23,927 bases of DNA from Clostridiales bacterium (lineage in GTDB: Bacteria > Bacillota > Clostridia > Oscillospirales > Butyricicoccaceae), in the NCBI GenBank assembly GCA_019420045.1, contig JAHZHY010000009.1, positions 10,837-34,763 of the forward strand, in the 5' to 3' direction. The position numbers were made by a program, and so were the translations under genes. Position 1 is the first letter of the stretch. Every line of letters begins with the position of its first letter. Of this stretch, positions 16,138 through 23,138 are shown one piece after another. Below the pieces are notes generated by a model. That model was not told where the DNA came from. It did not search any database and was given only the letters and a program-made list of their open reading frames with translations.

Positions 16138-16421
16138 TGCCGTATATATTCAGGGTCATTAAAGTGGGACAGAAAGCCGACGCACCGCATGGAGCGCGGC
16201 TAAATACAGCCTGGAAGAATGACAAGCAGAAGCAGATTTTTGAAGCGGTGGAAGATTGCATTTTAGACACCGCAAAGCGCCTGAAAGCGGGAGAGCCTGT
16301 AAATGCGGATGGACTGCAAGCCTTGTTTGACGGGGTGCGGATCATTCACCACATGCGGAACATGGACCGGGAGGCATTGCGGGATATGATCCAGTTTTCA
16401 AACAAGGAGGAGGACGCATGA
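16137..16421 (+). CDS. Hypothetical helical protein
   Basis: The protein has 94 residues and is not recognised. ATG shares bases with the methyltransferase stop (TAATG). AAGGAGG lies 7 bases upstream. The protein starts MPYIFRVIKVGQ and then is mostly amphipathic helix (KQKQIFEAVEDCILDTAKRLKAGEPVNADGLQALFDGVRIIHHMRNM). The overlap implies translational coupling with the methyltransferase. Confidence 0.6.
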   Translation: MPYIFRVIKVGQKADAPHGARLNTAWKNDKQKQIFEAVEDCILDTAKRLKAGEPVNADGLQALFDGVRIIHHMRNMDREALRDMIQFSNKEEDA

Positions 16422-16636
16422 GCAAAGAAAGGGGACGGCCCACCCGTCTGGAGGTGGGGATGGAAGTTGTCCGGATCCCGCAATCCCTTTATGAAACAGA
16501 CGGAAAAGGAAAGGGTGAACGCAGACCCATGCGGGGCCGCGTCGCGTATATCCACCCGCGGGGCCTGTTTCATACAGTGGAATTTCAGACACGCGGCGGA
16601 ACGGTAAAGGAAAGTTTTCAGGGGGTGGAGGTATAG
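16418..16636 (+). CDS. Small SH3-like hypothetical protein
   Basis: This 72-residue protein overlaps the previous gene by ATGA and has GGAGGA just upstream. The sequence LEVGMEVVRIPQSLYET, a basic loop, then GRVAYIHPRGLFHTVEFQTRGG reads as a short beta barrel like those in small phage SH3-type proteins. No specific function can be assigned. Confidence 0.55.
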   Translation: MSKERGRPTRLEVGMEVVRIPQSLYETDGKGKGERRPMRGRVAYIHPRGLFHTVEFQTRGGTVKESFQGVEV

Positions 16637-16638
16637 CC

Positions 16639-17280
16639 ATGAATTTTTTAGAAAGGAACGGGCTTCAAACAGCGCAGGCCCATTTCAAGGACATTTTCCA
16701 GAACAACATCCACCGGGACTATGCGGACGCCATGCTGGACTGGCTGGAGCAGGAAACGGACTTTTTCACTTCCCCATCCTCCACGAAGTACCACGGGGCG
16801 CACCCCGGCGGCCTGCTTGTACATAGCCTGAATGTGTACCGCCGCCTGCGGGATATTGCGATCCGCGACCTGACGGACAAGGAGGATCCGGGGAAATGCC
16901 GACTTTCGGAAGAACAGGAGGAAACGGTGGCGATCATTGCCCTGCTGCATGATGTGTGTAAGGTGGGGTGCTACCGCATGGAAACCAAGCGGAGGAAGAA
17001 CCCGGAAACTGGCCGCTGGGAGGATTACGAGGGATATACATACAAGGACCACCTCCCCCTGGGGCATGGAGAGAAAAGCCTGTACCTAATCCAGCGCCAC
17101 ATGGACCTACTGCCGGAGGAGGCACTGGCCATCCGGTGGCACATGGGCGCATACGATGACGCGGCCAAGACGGACAACCGCGCACTTTCGGCGGCCATGG
17201 CGGCCTCCCCATGGGTATGGAGATTACAGGAGGCGGACATGTGCGCGGCCTGGATCGATGAACAGGAGGCCGGGGAATGA
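16639..17280 (+). CDS. HD-domain phosphohydrolase
   Basis: The protein has 213 residues. HD-superfamily metal ligands are visible in order: His62 (LLVHSLNVY), His104-Asp105 (LLHDVCKVG), His143 (LGHGEKS), His168 (IRWHMGAYDD) and a late Asp at 200 (LQEAD). The family hydrolyses phosphate esters, often nucleotides. Here nucleotide-pool or signal-nucleotide hydrolysis is plausible, given the methyltransferases and the DUF4406 protein in the same cluster. The ATG has GGTGGAGG upstream and lies two bases after the previous stop. The last bases overlap the next gene. Confidence 0.85.
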   Translation: MNFLERNGLQTAQAHFKDIFQNNIHRDYADAMLDWLEQETDFFTSPSSTKYHGAHPGGLLVHSLNVYRRLRDIAIRDLTDKEDPGKCRLSEEQEETVAIIALLHDVCKVGCYRMETKRRKNPETGRWEDYEGYTYKDHLPLGHGEKSLYLIQRHMDLLPEEALAIRWHMGAYDDAAKTDNRALSAAMAASPWVWRLQEADMCAAWIDEQEAGE

Positions 17281-17459
17281 AAAAGGAGCTTTGTAAGCCC
17301 TGCGCCATTGCCCTGGCTGGCCGCGGAAAGACCGTAAAGCCCGCCGGCGGACGGTGCGAGAAAATCACCTGTGCGGAGTGTGGCCGCCGGCGTTTCGGGT
17401 ACACATACGAGGTGACAGGCAGAGCAACCCGCGGGAAAAAGGAGGACAAGCAGACATGA
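17277..17459 (+). CDS. Small zinc-ribbon protein
   Basis: This 60-residue basic protein has two Cys pairs: CKPC near residue 6 and CAEC near residue 32, with a further Cys at 27. The layout is that of a single small zinc ribbon. It starts with ATGA overlapping the HD gene stop and ends just before the transglycosylase gene. A DNA- or protein-contact role is likely, but unproven. Confidence 0.6.
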   Translation: MKKELCKPCAIALAGRGKTVKPAGGRCEKITCAECGRRRFGYTYEVTGRATRGKKEDKQT

Positions 17460-18370
17460 GCCAGAGAAAGGCCAAGGAATACCGCCAGGCCATGGAGCAG
17501 TACCGGGGCGTGGCGGAAGATGTGGACGATCTGAAACGCCGGATCGGAGCCATGGAAGCCCGCCACCGCCGGGAGGACCAGATGGAGGAGATCCGCCGCA
17601 GGCAGGCCAGACGGGAGGCAGAGAGGCGGGCCGCCATCAGAGAGGAACAACGGGAATGTATGCGGAGGGCCAACGCAGAGAAGCGGCGGCGGAAGATTGC
17701 CAGACAGCGGATCGCCGTCCTGATCATTGGGGCGCTGGTGGTGATCCTGCTGGCGGCGCTGATCATCAAGGAAATGCTGACGGACACCGCAGCGGCAGAG
17801 GAGCCGGAGATCATGAACGCCTCCCCCGTCACCGTTCTGACGCCATCCAATGCCTTGTGGAATGGTGAGGGCGAGGACCCGATGGAGGCGGAGAAGATCG
17901 AGGAGGCCCTGCTGGCCTCCGGGTATTTCTCCCTGGCGGTGCCCATGAGCTACGAATACCAGGACTATATGCGGACCTACTGCGCGGAATATAAGTGCCC
18001 CTATCCCCTGGCCCTGGCCGTTGCGGAAACAGAAACCAATTTTGATATGGAGGCCGTGGGCGCCGCTGGTGAGGTGGGGATCATGCAGTTAAACCCAGGG
18101 CCGAGCGGGTCCTATCACGCGGAGCTGGAGGAGGCCACAGGGATGGACCCCGCCACCCCGTCCGGGAATATCGCTGCCGGGTGCTACCTGCTGGGAAAGT
18201 ACATGGAGGATTATGGGGACCCGCACAAGGCCGCCATGGCCTACAACATGGGAGTGTCCGGGGCGAGAAACGCCTGGGAGGCTGGGATCACATCCACAGA
18301 ATACTCCACAGCCGTGGTGGAGGCCATGGAGCGGTGGGAGGTCACGGTGAACGCATGGAATGGGATTTGA
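17456..18370 (+). CDS. Membrane-anchored lytic transglycosylase (SLT domain)
   Basis: The protein has 304 residues. Residues 1-84 are a highly charged coiled coil (Arg/Glu-rich), then a single membrane helix at about 87-105 (IAVLIIGALVVILLAALII). A linker follows, then an SLT domain at about 165-295. The catalytic Glu is probably E193 in LALAVAETETNFDMEAVG. GEVGIMQLNPG, the usual GxMQ motif, follows, then AAMAYNMGVSGARN and YSTAVVEAMERW. The N-terminus faces the cytoplasm and the enzyme cuts peptidoglycan outside. ATG at 17456 has AAGGAGG 10-13 bases upstream. A wall-cutting enzyme in this cluster fits a conjugation accessory (VirB1-like) or a phage entry/lysis role. Its C-terminal codons overlap the next small gene. 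Confidence 0.85.
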   Translation: MSQRKAKEYRQAMEQYRGVAEDVDDLKRRIGAMEARHRREDQMEEIRRRQARREAERRAAIREEQRECMRRANAEKRRRKIARQRIAVLIIGALVVILLAALIIKEMLTDTAAAEEPEIMNASPVTVLTPSNALWNGEGEDPMEAEKIEEALLASGYFSLAVPMSYEYQDYMRTYCAEYKCPYPLALAVAETETNFDMEAVGAAGEVGIMQLNPGPSGSYHAELEEATGMDPATPSGNIAAGCYLLGKYMEDYGDPHKAAMAYNMGVSGARNAWEAGITSTEYSTAVVEAMERWEVTVNAWNGI

Positions 18371-18612
18371 GCCGGGAGGCAACGCACAACGCGGCGGCCA
18401 GGAGGGCAAGGATCCACCGCTGGCGAGTTCCTGGCCGCTCCAGGGTGGTCCACCCTGCCCACGGATCCGTGGTGGTCCCACACGCCTCCAATCTGGCGGC
18501 AGTTATGAACGCGGCGGAGGTGTGGGGCTGCGACTGGGCGGAGATCCTGGACGCGCAGGTGTGGGCGGCGCCGGGGGAAAAGGCGGTCACTATGCCTACA
18601 TTATATAAATAA
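18355..18612 (+). CDS. Small basic hypothetical protein
   Basis: The protein has 85 residues and is not recognised. The start overlaps the transglycosylase end by 16 bases with GGGAGGT upstream. N-terminal Arg-rich helix (HNAAARRARIHRWRVPGR), then VVHPAHGSVVVPHASNLAAVMNAAEVWGCDWAEILDAQVW, a compact alpha/beta-like segment. Support comes from the tight packing and codon use like its neighbours. It lies 13 bases ahead of the next gene. Confidence 0.55.
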   Translation: MEWDLSREATHNAAARRARIHRWRVPGRSRVVHPAHGSVVVPHASNLAAVMNAAEVWGCDWAEILDAQVWAAPGEKAVTMPTLYK

Positions 18613-18625
18613 AGGAGGCGGAGAA

Positions 18626-19213
18626 ATGCTGATCAATGAAAGCGGCCTGGTGCGCTGTATCAAGCGGGCTTATAAATCCGCTGGGTATGCAGTGGCCACA
18701 GAGGGCGATTGCATGACGATCTACACAGAACAATGGTATATCCAATGCAAGCGGGCGGCCATCCCCCGCAAGGTGCTGGCCACTATCGTGGAACACATGG
18801 GGATGATCCCGGACACGGAGCCTGTGTCCATCGTAAAGGACGGAGAACCACAGCTAATTATGCCAGATGTGGCGGCGGATGAAATAGCACACTGGAGGAC
18901 CGGGGAGCGCACTGACGCGGTGACCATGGCAACGGTGATCATGGTGATCATGCAGGGCTACCAGATTTTCCAGCCGGATGGTGGCGGGGCCTGCTACGGG
19001 GTGAGCCTGCTTGACCTGGCGATCATGGAGCGGGACATGGTGGAGCATGGAGCCGCTGCTGTGATCGACGGGGACCGCCTGCTGTGGCACGGGGACACCG
19101 AGGTGGTGGCCATGAACGCAGTAAGAAAGGCCCGGTCAAGCTGGGCCAAGGAATGGGAGCGGGCCGTGTGGAACGCCCTGGAGGGCGTGGATCTGCACAA
19201 AGAGGAGGCATGA
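18626..19213 (+). CDS. Hypothetical element protein
   Basis: This 195-residue protein is not recognised. AAAGGAGGCGGAG precedes the ATG, an excellent ribosome site. The protein has an N-terminal segment LVRCIKRAYKSAGYAVATEGDCMTIYTEQWYIQCKR, then a mixed alpha/beta middle (ERTDAVTMATVIMVIMQGYQIFQPDG) and a charged helix at the end. It looks soluble, with no membrane segment or clear motif. Confidence 0.6.
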   Translation: MLINESGLVRCIKRAYKSAGYAVATEGDCMTIYTEQWYIQCKRAAIPRKVLATIVEHMGMIPDTEPVSIVKDGEPQLIMPDVAADEIAHWRTGERTDAVTMATVIMVIMQGYQIFQPDGGGACYGVSLLDLAIMERDMVEHGAAAVIDGDRLLWHGDTEVVAMNAVRKARSSWAKEWERAVWNALEGVDLHKEEA

Positions 19214-19215
19214 CC

Positions 19216-19428
19216 ATGGGAAAGACGAATTTTGACCGGATCACTGCCTCCCCGGAGGCACTGGCCGCTTTCCTGGCCTCCCTCCCCTGCCTGGACGCGC
19301 CATGGGATGACGCTTTCCACCGTCATTTCTGCGACAACTGCCCCATGGAGGACTGCCCCAAGGTATGCCCCAACGAGGAAAAAAGAAACAGCCCCGCGTG
19401 GTGGCTGGGGCTGGAGGTATCAGAGTAA
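19216..19428 (+). CDS. Small cysteine-rich protein
   Basis: The protein has 70 residues. The middle is dense in Cys: HFCDNCPMEDCPKVCP around 39-54, preceded by a short helical stretch. This could bind zinc. ATG lies two bases after the previous stop, with GAGGAGG upstream. Its stop shares bases with the next start (TAATG). Confidence 0.55.
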   Translation: MGKTNFDRITASPEALAAFLASLPCLDAPWDDAFHRHFCDNCPMEDCPKVCPNEEKRNSPAWWLGLEVSE

Positions 19429-19661
19429 TGGAAGTAAATGTAAACATGAGCGCCGAGGAGTTCCTGGAGTTCATGGCCTGGAAAAGGGACCGAGAGCAAT
19501 ACAACAATGAAATGGCAGCCAGGGCCGAGAAAATGGAACTGCTGGCCAAGAAAACATGCTGGGCCATAGACAAAGACCCGAAGCGGCCCGGCAAGGTCAA
19601 GATCGTGGATCAGGAACACGCGGCGGAGCTGCTGGAGCTGGCCAATGATTACCTATCATAA
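19428..19661 (+). CDS. Small helical hypothetical protein
   Basis: This 77-residue protein has the start at TAATG with CTGGAGGT upstream. It is almost all helix (AEEFLEFMAWKRDREQYNNEMAARAEKMELLAKK), with a lysine-rich segment (KDPKRPGKVKI) near the end. It is the last gene before the non-coding region that precedes rep, and its stop is next to the terminator hairpin described there. Confidence 0.55.
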   Translation: MEVNVNMSAEEFLEFMAWKRDREQYNNEMAARAEKMELLAKKTCWAIDKDPKRPGKVKIVDQEHAAELLELANDYLS

Positions 19662-19706
19662 AAAGAAAACCACCTGCGCCCGGTGCTGACAACACGGCGC
19701 AGGTGG
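19661..19706 (-). terminator. Intrinsic terminator of the predicted small RNA
   Basis: Perfect 11-base arms CCACCTGCGCC (19670-19680) and its complement (19696-19706), with an inner GTG/CAC extension. On the minus strand the stem is followed by TTTTCTTTT. On the + strand there is no U-tract after the stem, so the terminator is directional. Confidence 0.65.
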
Positions 19707-19740
19707 ACAGATACGAGGCGGCGCGGAGGCCGTCCTGGAT
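19661..19740 (-). ncRNA. Predicted small RNA, antisense to the rep leader (about 80 nt)
   Basis: The minus strand has a near-ideal promoter: TTGCAG (19770-19775), 17 bases, and an extended -10 TGCTATAAT (19747-19755). The start is expected near 19740. It runs to an intrinsic terminator hairpin with 11-base arms (19696-19706 and 19670-19680) followed by TTTTCTTTT (19661-19669). No reading frame of useful length lies in it. The RNA would be complementary to any + strand transcript that passes from the upstream genes into the rep gene at 19865. Its effect on rep is inference. Confidence 0.55.
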
Positions 19741-19771
19741 AGTTGCATTATAGCATACTCCCGGACGGCCT
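19727..19771. repeat. Inverted repeat, 9-base arms
   Basis: AGGCCGTCC (19727-19735) and its complement GGACGGCCT (19763-19771) flank a 27-base A/T-containing loop that holds the minus-strand -10 box. It could form a hairpin when single-stranded or bind a protein that controls the promoter. Confidence 0.7.
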
Positions 19772-19775
19772 GCAA
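19747..19775 (-). promoter_or_regulatory. Promoter of the predicted small RNA
   Basis: TTGCAG, spacer of 17, TATAAT, with TG one base upstream of the -10. This is the best minus-strand promoter in the + strand element and is back-to-back with nothing coding on the minus strand. Confidence 0.6.
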
Positions 19776-19788
19776 GCCGCAAAATTCA

Positions 19789-19806
19789 ACGGGGCCGCGG
19801 CCCCGT
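19789..19806. repeat. 18-bp perfect palindrome upstream of rep
   Basis: ACGGGGCCGCGGCCCCGT is perfectly self-complementary and lies 58 bases before the rep start codon. It is followed at once by a second hairpin (ATAGCT-CCGGTAAG-AGCTAT, 19807-19826). Such tandem structures near an HUH Rep gene are candidates for a nicking origin or operator. Confidence 0.6.
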
Positions 19807-19826
19807 ATAGCTCCGGTAAGAGCTAT
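19807..19826 (+). repeat. Hairpin with 8-base loop, possible Rep nick-site structure
   Basis: A 6-bp stem (ATAGCT / AGCTAT) presents the loop CCGGTAAG. It directly adjoins the 18-bp palindrome. The nick site itself cannot be identified by sequence alone. Confidence 0.45.
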
Positions 19827-19864
19827 TAGTAAAGTGACCAGCAGGCCCAAAGGAGGAGTATAGC

Positions 19865-20614
19865 ATGGCCTATGTCCATAGACGGGTAAAGGCTGGCCGC
19901 ACAATCGAACACAGGAAAATGCAATCATACCGGATCCACACCAAGGGGGTCCAGAGGGGACCGAACCATGGGACCACATCGGAGAAGCAGGCCAAGGTCA
20001 ACGAACGGGTGGCGGAGGAACACCTGCGCTGGGATCTCAACGCGAATTTTGATCACCGGGACCTCCACGCCGTCCTGCACTACTACACCAAGGACACCAC
20101 TTTCCCGGAGATACTGGCGGACAAGGCCGCTTTTCTGGCCAACCTGCGGAAAGCCTGCCATAAGCGCGGGATCAAGTACAAGGCAGTGGTGGTGATAGAA
20201 ACCAAGCGGATGACAAACCCGCACATTCATGTGGTAATAACGCGCATGGACCCGGAGATCATCACCGAGGCATGGGAGAGCGTACCAAGGGGCGGTGGGG
20301 GTATCAGTTTCAAACCACTGGACCGCCGAGGGAACCATGAGAAGCTGGCGCATTACCTGGTCAAAGAAAGCAGATCTACCATGGAGAAGTACAAGGAGCT
20401 GGGGAAACGGGGAAAGCGGTACAGCAAGACCCAAAACATGGACAAGCCTGTGATTACATACACCCCCGTGTCTGCCTCCTCCTGGCGAAAGGAGCCAAGG
20501 GCCAGCAAGGGCGCCGTGCTGTACAAGTTCGATGACGGATCCACCACCCGGAGCGGGTGGCACGAGATCAGCGGCTACCCATACCAGGAATATTTCGAGG
20601 TTTTCAACGAATAG
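19865..20614 (+). CDS. HUH rolling-circle replication protein (REP_ORF2-G2P type)
   Basis: The protein has 249 residues. The metal-binding HUH motif is HIH at 120-122 in ETKRMTNPHIHVVITRM, preceded by the typical KYKAVVVIE strand, and the likely catalytic Tyr is Y164 in LAHYLVKES. The spacing and order (FLANLRKACHKRGIKYKAVVV...NPHIHVV...LAHYLVKE) match replication-associated proteins of the ORF2/G2P type that nick one strand and stay covalently bound through Tyr. It would start replication of the element once excised. The ATG has GGAGGAG upstream. An unusually long (203-base), hairpin-rich non-coding region precedes it. A relaxase-only role in transfer is the alternative. Confidence 0.8.
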   Translation: MAYVHRRVKAGRTIEHRKMQSYRIHTKGVQRGPNHGTTSEKQAKVNERVAEEHLRWDLNANFDHRDLHAVLHYYTKDTTFPEILADKAAFLANLRKACHKRGIKYKAVVVIETKRMTNPHIHVVITRMDPEIITEAWESVPRGGGGISFKPLDRRGNHEKLAHYLVKESRSTMEKYKELGKRGKRYSKTQNMDKPVITYTPVSASSWRKEPRASKGAVLYKFDDGSTTRSGWHEISGYPYQEYFEVFNE

Positions 20615-20626
20615 GAGGACAAGCCA

Positions 20627-20929
20627 ATGAAAATTTACATAGCGGGAAAGATTGCCGGGGATCGGCGCTATCGGGCCAAGTTCCGGGAGGCAGCTAAGAC
20701 CCTGGAGGCGGCGGGCCATGTAGTCCTAAACCCTGCCACCCTGCCGGACGGCCTGACCGACGGGGACTATATGCGGATCGCGCTGGCAATGCTGGAGGCG
20801 TCGGACCTGGCCGTGTTCCTCCCGGACTACCAGGAGAGCCGGGGCACCATGGTGGAATGGGCCTGGTGCCAGCGGACCGGGAAAGAGTGCGCCCTGTATT
20901 TGGAAATGACAGGAGGGAGAACAAAGTGA
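20627..20929 (+). CDS. DUF4406 (nucleoside deoxyribosyltransferase-like) protein
   Basis: This 100-residue protein starts MKIYIAGKIAGD and has NPATLPDGL and the Glu-containing EWAWCQRTGKECALY late in the chain. This is the DUF4406 pattern, related to nucleoside 2-deoxyribosyltransferases with a Rossmann-like fold. Biochemical activity of this group is not established; nucleotide or base handling is suspected. AGGAGGA is 7-9 bases upstream. Its stop overlaps the next GTG start (GTGA). Confidence 0.75.
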   Translation: MKIYIAGKIAGDRRYRAKFREAAKTLEAAGHVVLNPATLPDGLTDGDYMRIALAMLEASDLAVFLPDYQESRGTMVEWAWCQRTGKECALYLEMTGGRTK

Positions 20930-21303
20930 AAGACTTTGCGGAAGCATACAAAGCGGCCCACGCCAAAGCGCGAGAATACACGGGAGCAAAAAGGGCCGGA
21001 TGGGCAGAGCCGGGGAAACGGACGCGGGAAAATCACGCAATACTAATCCCGCGCAAGGAGGCTGTGGACACGGCAAACAACCTGGCAACAGCAATCTACG
21101 CCAAGGAGGTATATATAACCTGGGCCATGAACCTGCGGGGCTTTATGGTGCAGCTGGCCACGGGAGAACACGACGCCGTGACTTGCCGGGAATGTGGCGG
21201 AATTTTCCGCGCTGGGTGGATGAATGGGAAATGCCCATACTGTGAGGCGAAGCAGGCGGCCACCAGATATGTGGACGGCATGAGAGAGGCGGCAGGAAAA
21301 TGA
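20926..21303 (+). CDS. Zinc-ribbon hypothetical protein (GTG start)
   Basis: The protein has 125 residues. GTG at 20926 shares bases with the DUF4406 stop, and AGGAGGGAG is upstream. The N-terminal part is helical and basic; the C-terminal part has CRECGGIFRAGWMNGKCPYC, a two-pair zinc ribbon. It lies directly before and overlaps the cytosine methyltransferase by ATGA. A helper or DNA-binding role with the methyltransferase is possible. Confidence 0.6.
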   Translation: MKDFAEAYKAAHAKAREYTGAKRAGWAEPGKRTRENHAILIPRKEAVDTANNLATAIYAKEVYITWAMNLRGFMVQLATGEHDAVTCRECGGIFRAGWMNGKCPYCEAKQAATRYVDGMREAAGK

Positions 21304-23138
21304 GCAAGGCGCAGATCAGCATGTGGGAGGAAAAGATCGTGGACAGTTTCGCCGGCGGCGGCGGAGCCTCCACAGGGATTGAGCTGGCCACGGGCCGAGT
21401 GGTGGACATAGCGATAAACCATGACCCGGACGCCATTCTCATGCACAAGACCAATCACCCGCACACCGTACACTATCAAGCCAGCGTGTGGGATGTGGAC
21501 CCGCTCGAAGTTACAGGAGGCAGTCCGGTGGGACTGCTGTGGGCCTCTCCTGACTGCAAGCATTTCAGCAAGGCCAAGGGCGGAAAACCCGTGGACAAGC
21601 GGATCCGTGGGCTGGCCTGGATCGTCCTGCGGTGGGCTGGGACAGTCCGGCCCCGCGTGATCATCCTGGAGAATGTCGAGGAGTTCCAAACATGGGGGCC
21701 AGTGCGACACGGACACCCGATAAAGGCAAAGACAGGGCAGACATTCAGGCGGTTTATTGAACAACTGGAGGGCCTGGACTATGCCGTGGAATGGCGGGAG
21801 CTGGTGGCGGCGGACTATGGAGCGCCCACAACACGAAAGCGGTTTTTTCTGATCGCAAGATGTGACGGGAGGCCCATTGTGTGGCCGGAGCCTACACACG
21901 CGCCAGCGAAAAGCCCGGAGGTGCTGGCCGGGAAGAAATTGCCCTGGAGGAGCGCGGCGGAAATCATAGACTGGAGCCTGCCCTGCCCATCAATTTTTGA
22001 TACACGGGAGGAAATCCGGGAGAAATACGGCCTTTCCGCTCAGCGGCCACTCCGGCCCAACACCATGCGCAGAGTGGCAAGAGGCGTGGACAAGTTTGTG
22101 ATCAAGGCCGCGGATCCGTTCATCGTGCCGATGGGCTACGGGGAGCGGGACGGGCAGGCCCCGCGGGTCCATAACATCGAGGACCCGGCACCCACGGCGG
22201 TGGGAAAAGGAAAACATGGAATTTGCCAGCCGTACATGGTGCAGGTAAATCACCGTGGAGATTTCAGAGGGCAAACGATGGAAGATCCGCTCCAAACAAT
22301 TACGGCAAAGCATGGGTATGGAGTGGCAAGCCCGGCCATGGCACCGTGGACGGTGACGAACACCACCAACTCAACGGGCCACCCGGTCAATGAGCCGATA
22401 GACACGGCGCGAACCGGCGGAGGAGGCGGGCAAATGTTTTTGGGGGCCTCCCTGATCCAGTACCACACGGAACAGTCCGAGCATGTGAGAGGCCAGGAGA
22501 TCACAGGGCCGATTATGACCATTGACGCCGCCAACCGCTACGGATTAACGGCGGCAAGCCTGGTCAAATACTACGGGAGTGCCCAGCACGGACAGAACAT
22601 CCAGGACCCGCTCCACACGGTAATGGCAAAGGACCGGGAGGGGCTGACAACTGCCCACCTGGTCAAGATGAAAGGCACAAACCTGGGAGGACCGGCCACG
22701 GAGCCGGTGCAGACCATCACCGCCGGCGGAGGCCACCATGGTGTGATCACAACGCAGATCACCAGAGCGGAGCCGGGGGCGGATCTCCGACACTGGCCGG
22801 AGATCCGGGAACTGCTGAATACATATTGCGGCTATGACCTGGGGCTGGAGGATGTGATCCTGTTCCAGATCGGCGGTGCCTGGTATTTCATGGCGGACAT
22901 TGGCCTGCGTATGCTGACGCCGCGGGAACTGTACCGGGCCAACGGTTTCCCGGATGATTACAAAATCGAGCGGGACTATACAGGGCAGACCTACGGAAAA
23001 AGCAAGCAAGTGGCCCGGTGCGGAAATGCGGTGCCACCTCCCTTTGCCACGGCCCTGGTGCGGGCAAACCTGCCGGAATGGTGCGCGGGGGTGGAGATCA
23101 GTACCATGGAGGAGCTGGAAAGGGCGGTGGCGGTGTGA
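21300..23138 (+). CDS. C5-cytosine DNA methyltransferase with repeated target-recognition region
   Basis: The protein has 612 residues. Motif I is DSFAGGGGAS at 15-24. Motif IV carries the catalytic Cys86 in ASPDCKHFSKAKG (the usual PC is DC here, as in related phage enzymes). Motif VI is ENVEEF (124-129). Motif VIII is TTRKRFFLIA (177-186). The C-terminal motifs include RMLTPRELYRANGF and GNAVPPPFATALV (575-587). Between VIII and the C-terminal motifs lie six copies of a short unit of the type [DE/G]-P-x-x-T-[IV/A]-x-A with Pro at 296, 330, 366, 404, 437 and 469. It transfers methyl to C5 of cytosine. No restriction partner is adjacent. It overlaps the upstream zinc-ribbon gene by four bases. 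Confidence 0.93.
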   Translation: MSKAQISMWEEKIVDSFAGGGGASTGIELATGRVVDIAINHDPDAILMHKTNHPHTVHYQASVWDVDPLEVTGGSPVGLLWASPDCKHFSKAKGGKPVDKRIRGLAWIVLRWAGTVRPRVIILENVEEFQTWGPVRHGHPIKAKTGQTFRRFIEQLEGLDYAVEWRELVAADYGAPTTRKRFFLIARCDGRPIVWPEPTHAPAKSPEVLAGKKLPWRSAAEIIDWSLPCPSIFDTREEIREKYGLSAQRPLRPNTMRRVARGVDKFVIKAADPFIVPMGYGERDGQAPRVHNIEDPAPTAVGKGKHGICQPYMVQVNHRGDFRGQTMEDPLQTITAKHGYGVASPAMAPWTVTNTTNSTGHPVNEPIDTARTGGGGGQMFLGASLIQYHTEQSEHVRGQEITGPIMTIDAANRYGLTAASLVKYYGSAQHGQNIQDPLHTVMAKDREGLTTAHLVKMKGTNLGGPATEPVQTITAGGGHHGVITTQITRAEPGADLRHWPEIRELLNTYCGYDLGLEDVILFQIGGAWYFMADIGLRMLTPRELYRANGFPDDYKIERDYTGQTYGKSKQVARCGNAVPPPFATALVRANLPEWCAGVEISTMEELERAVAV

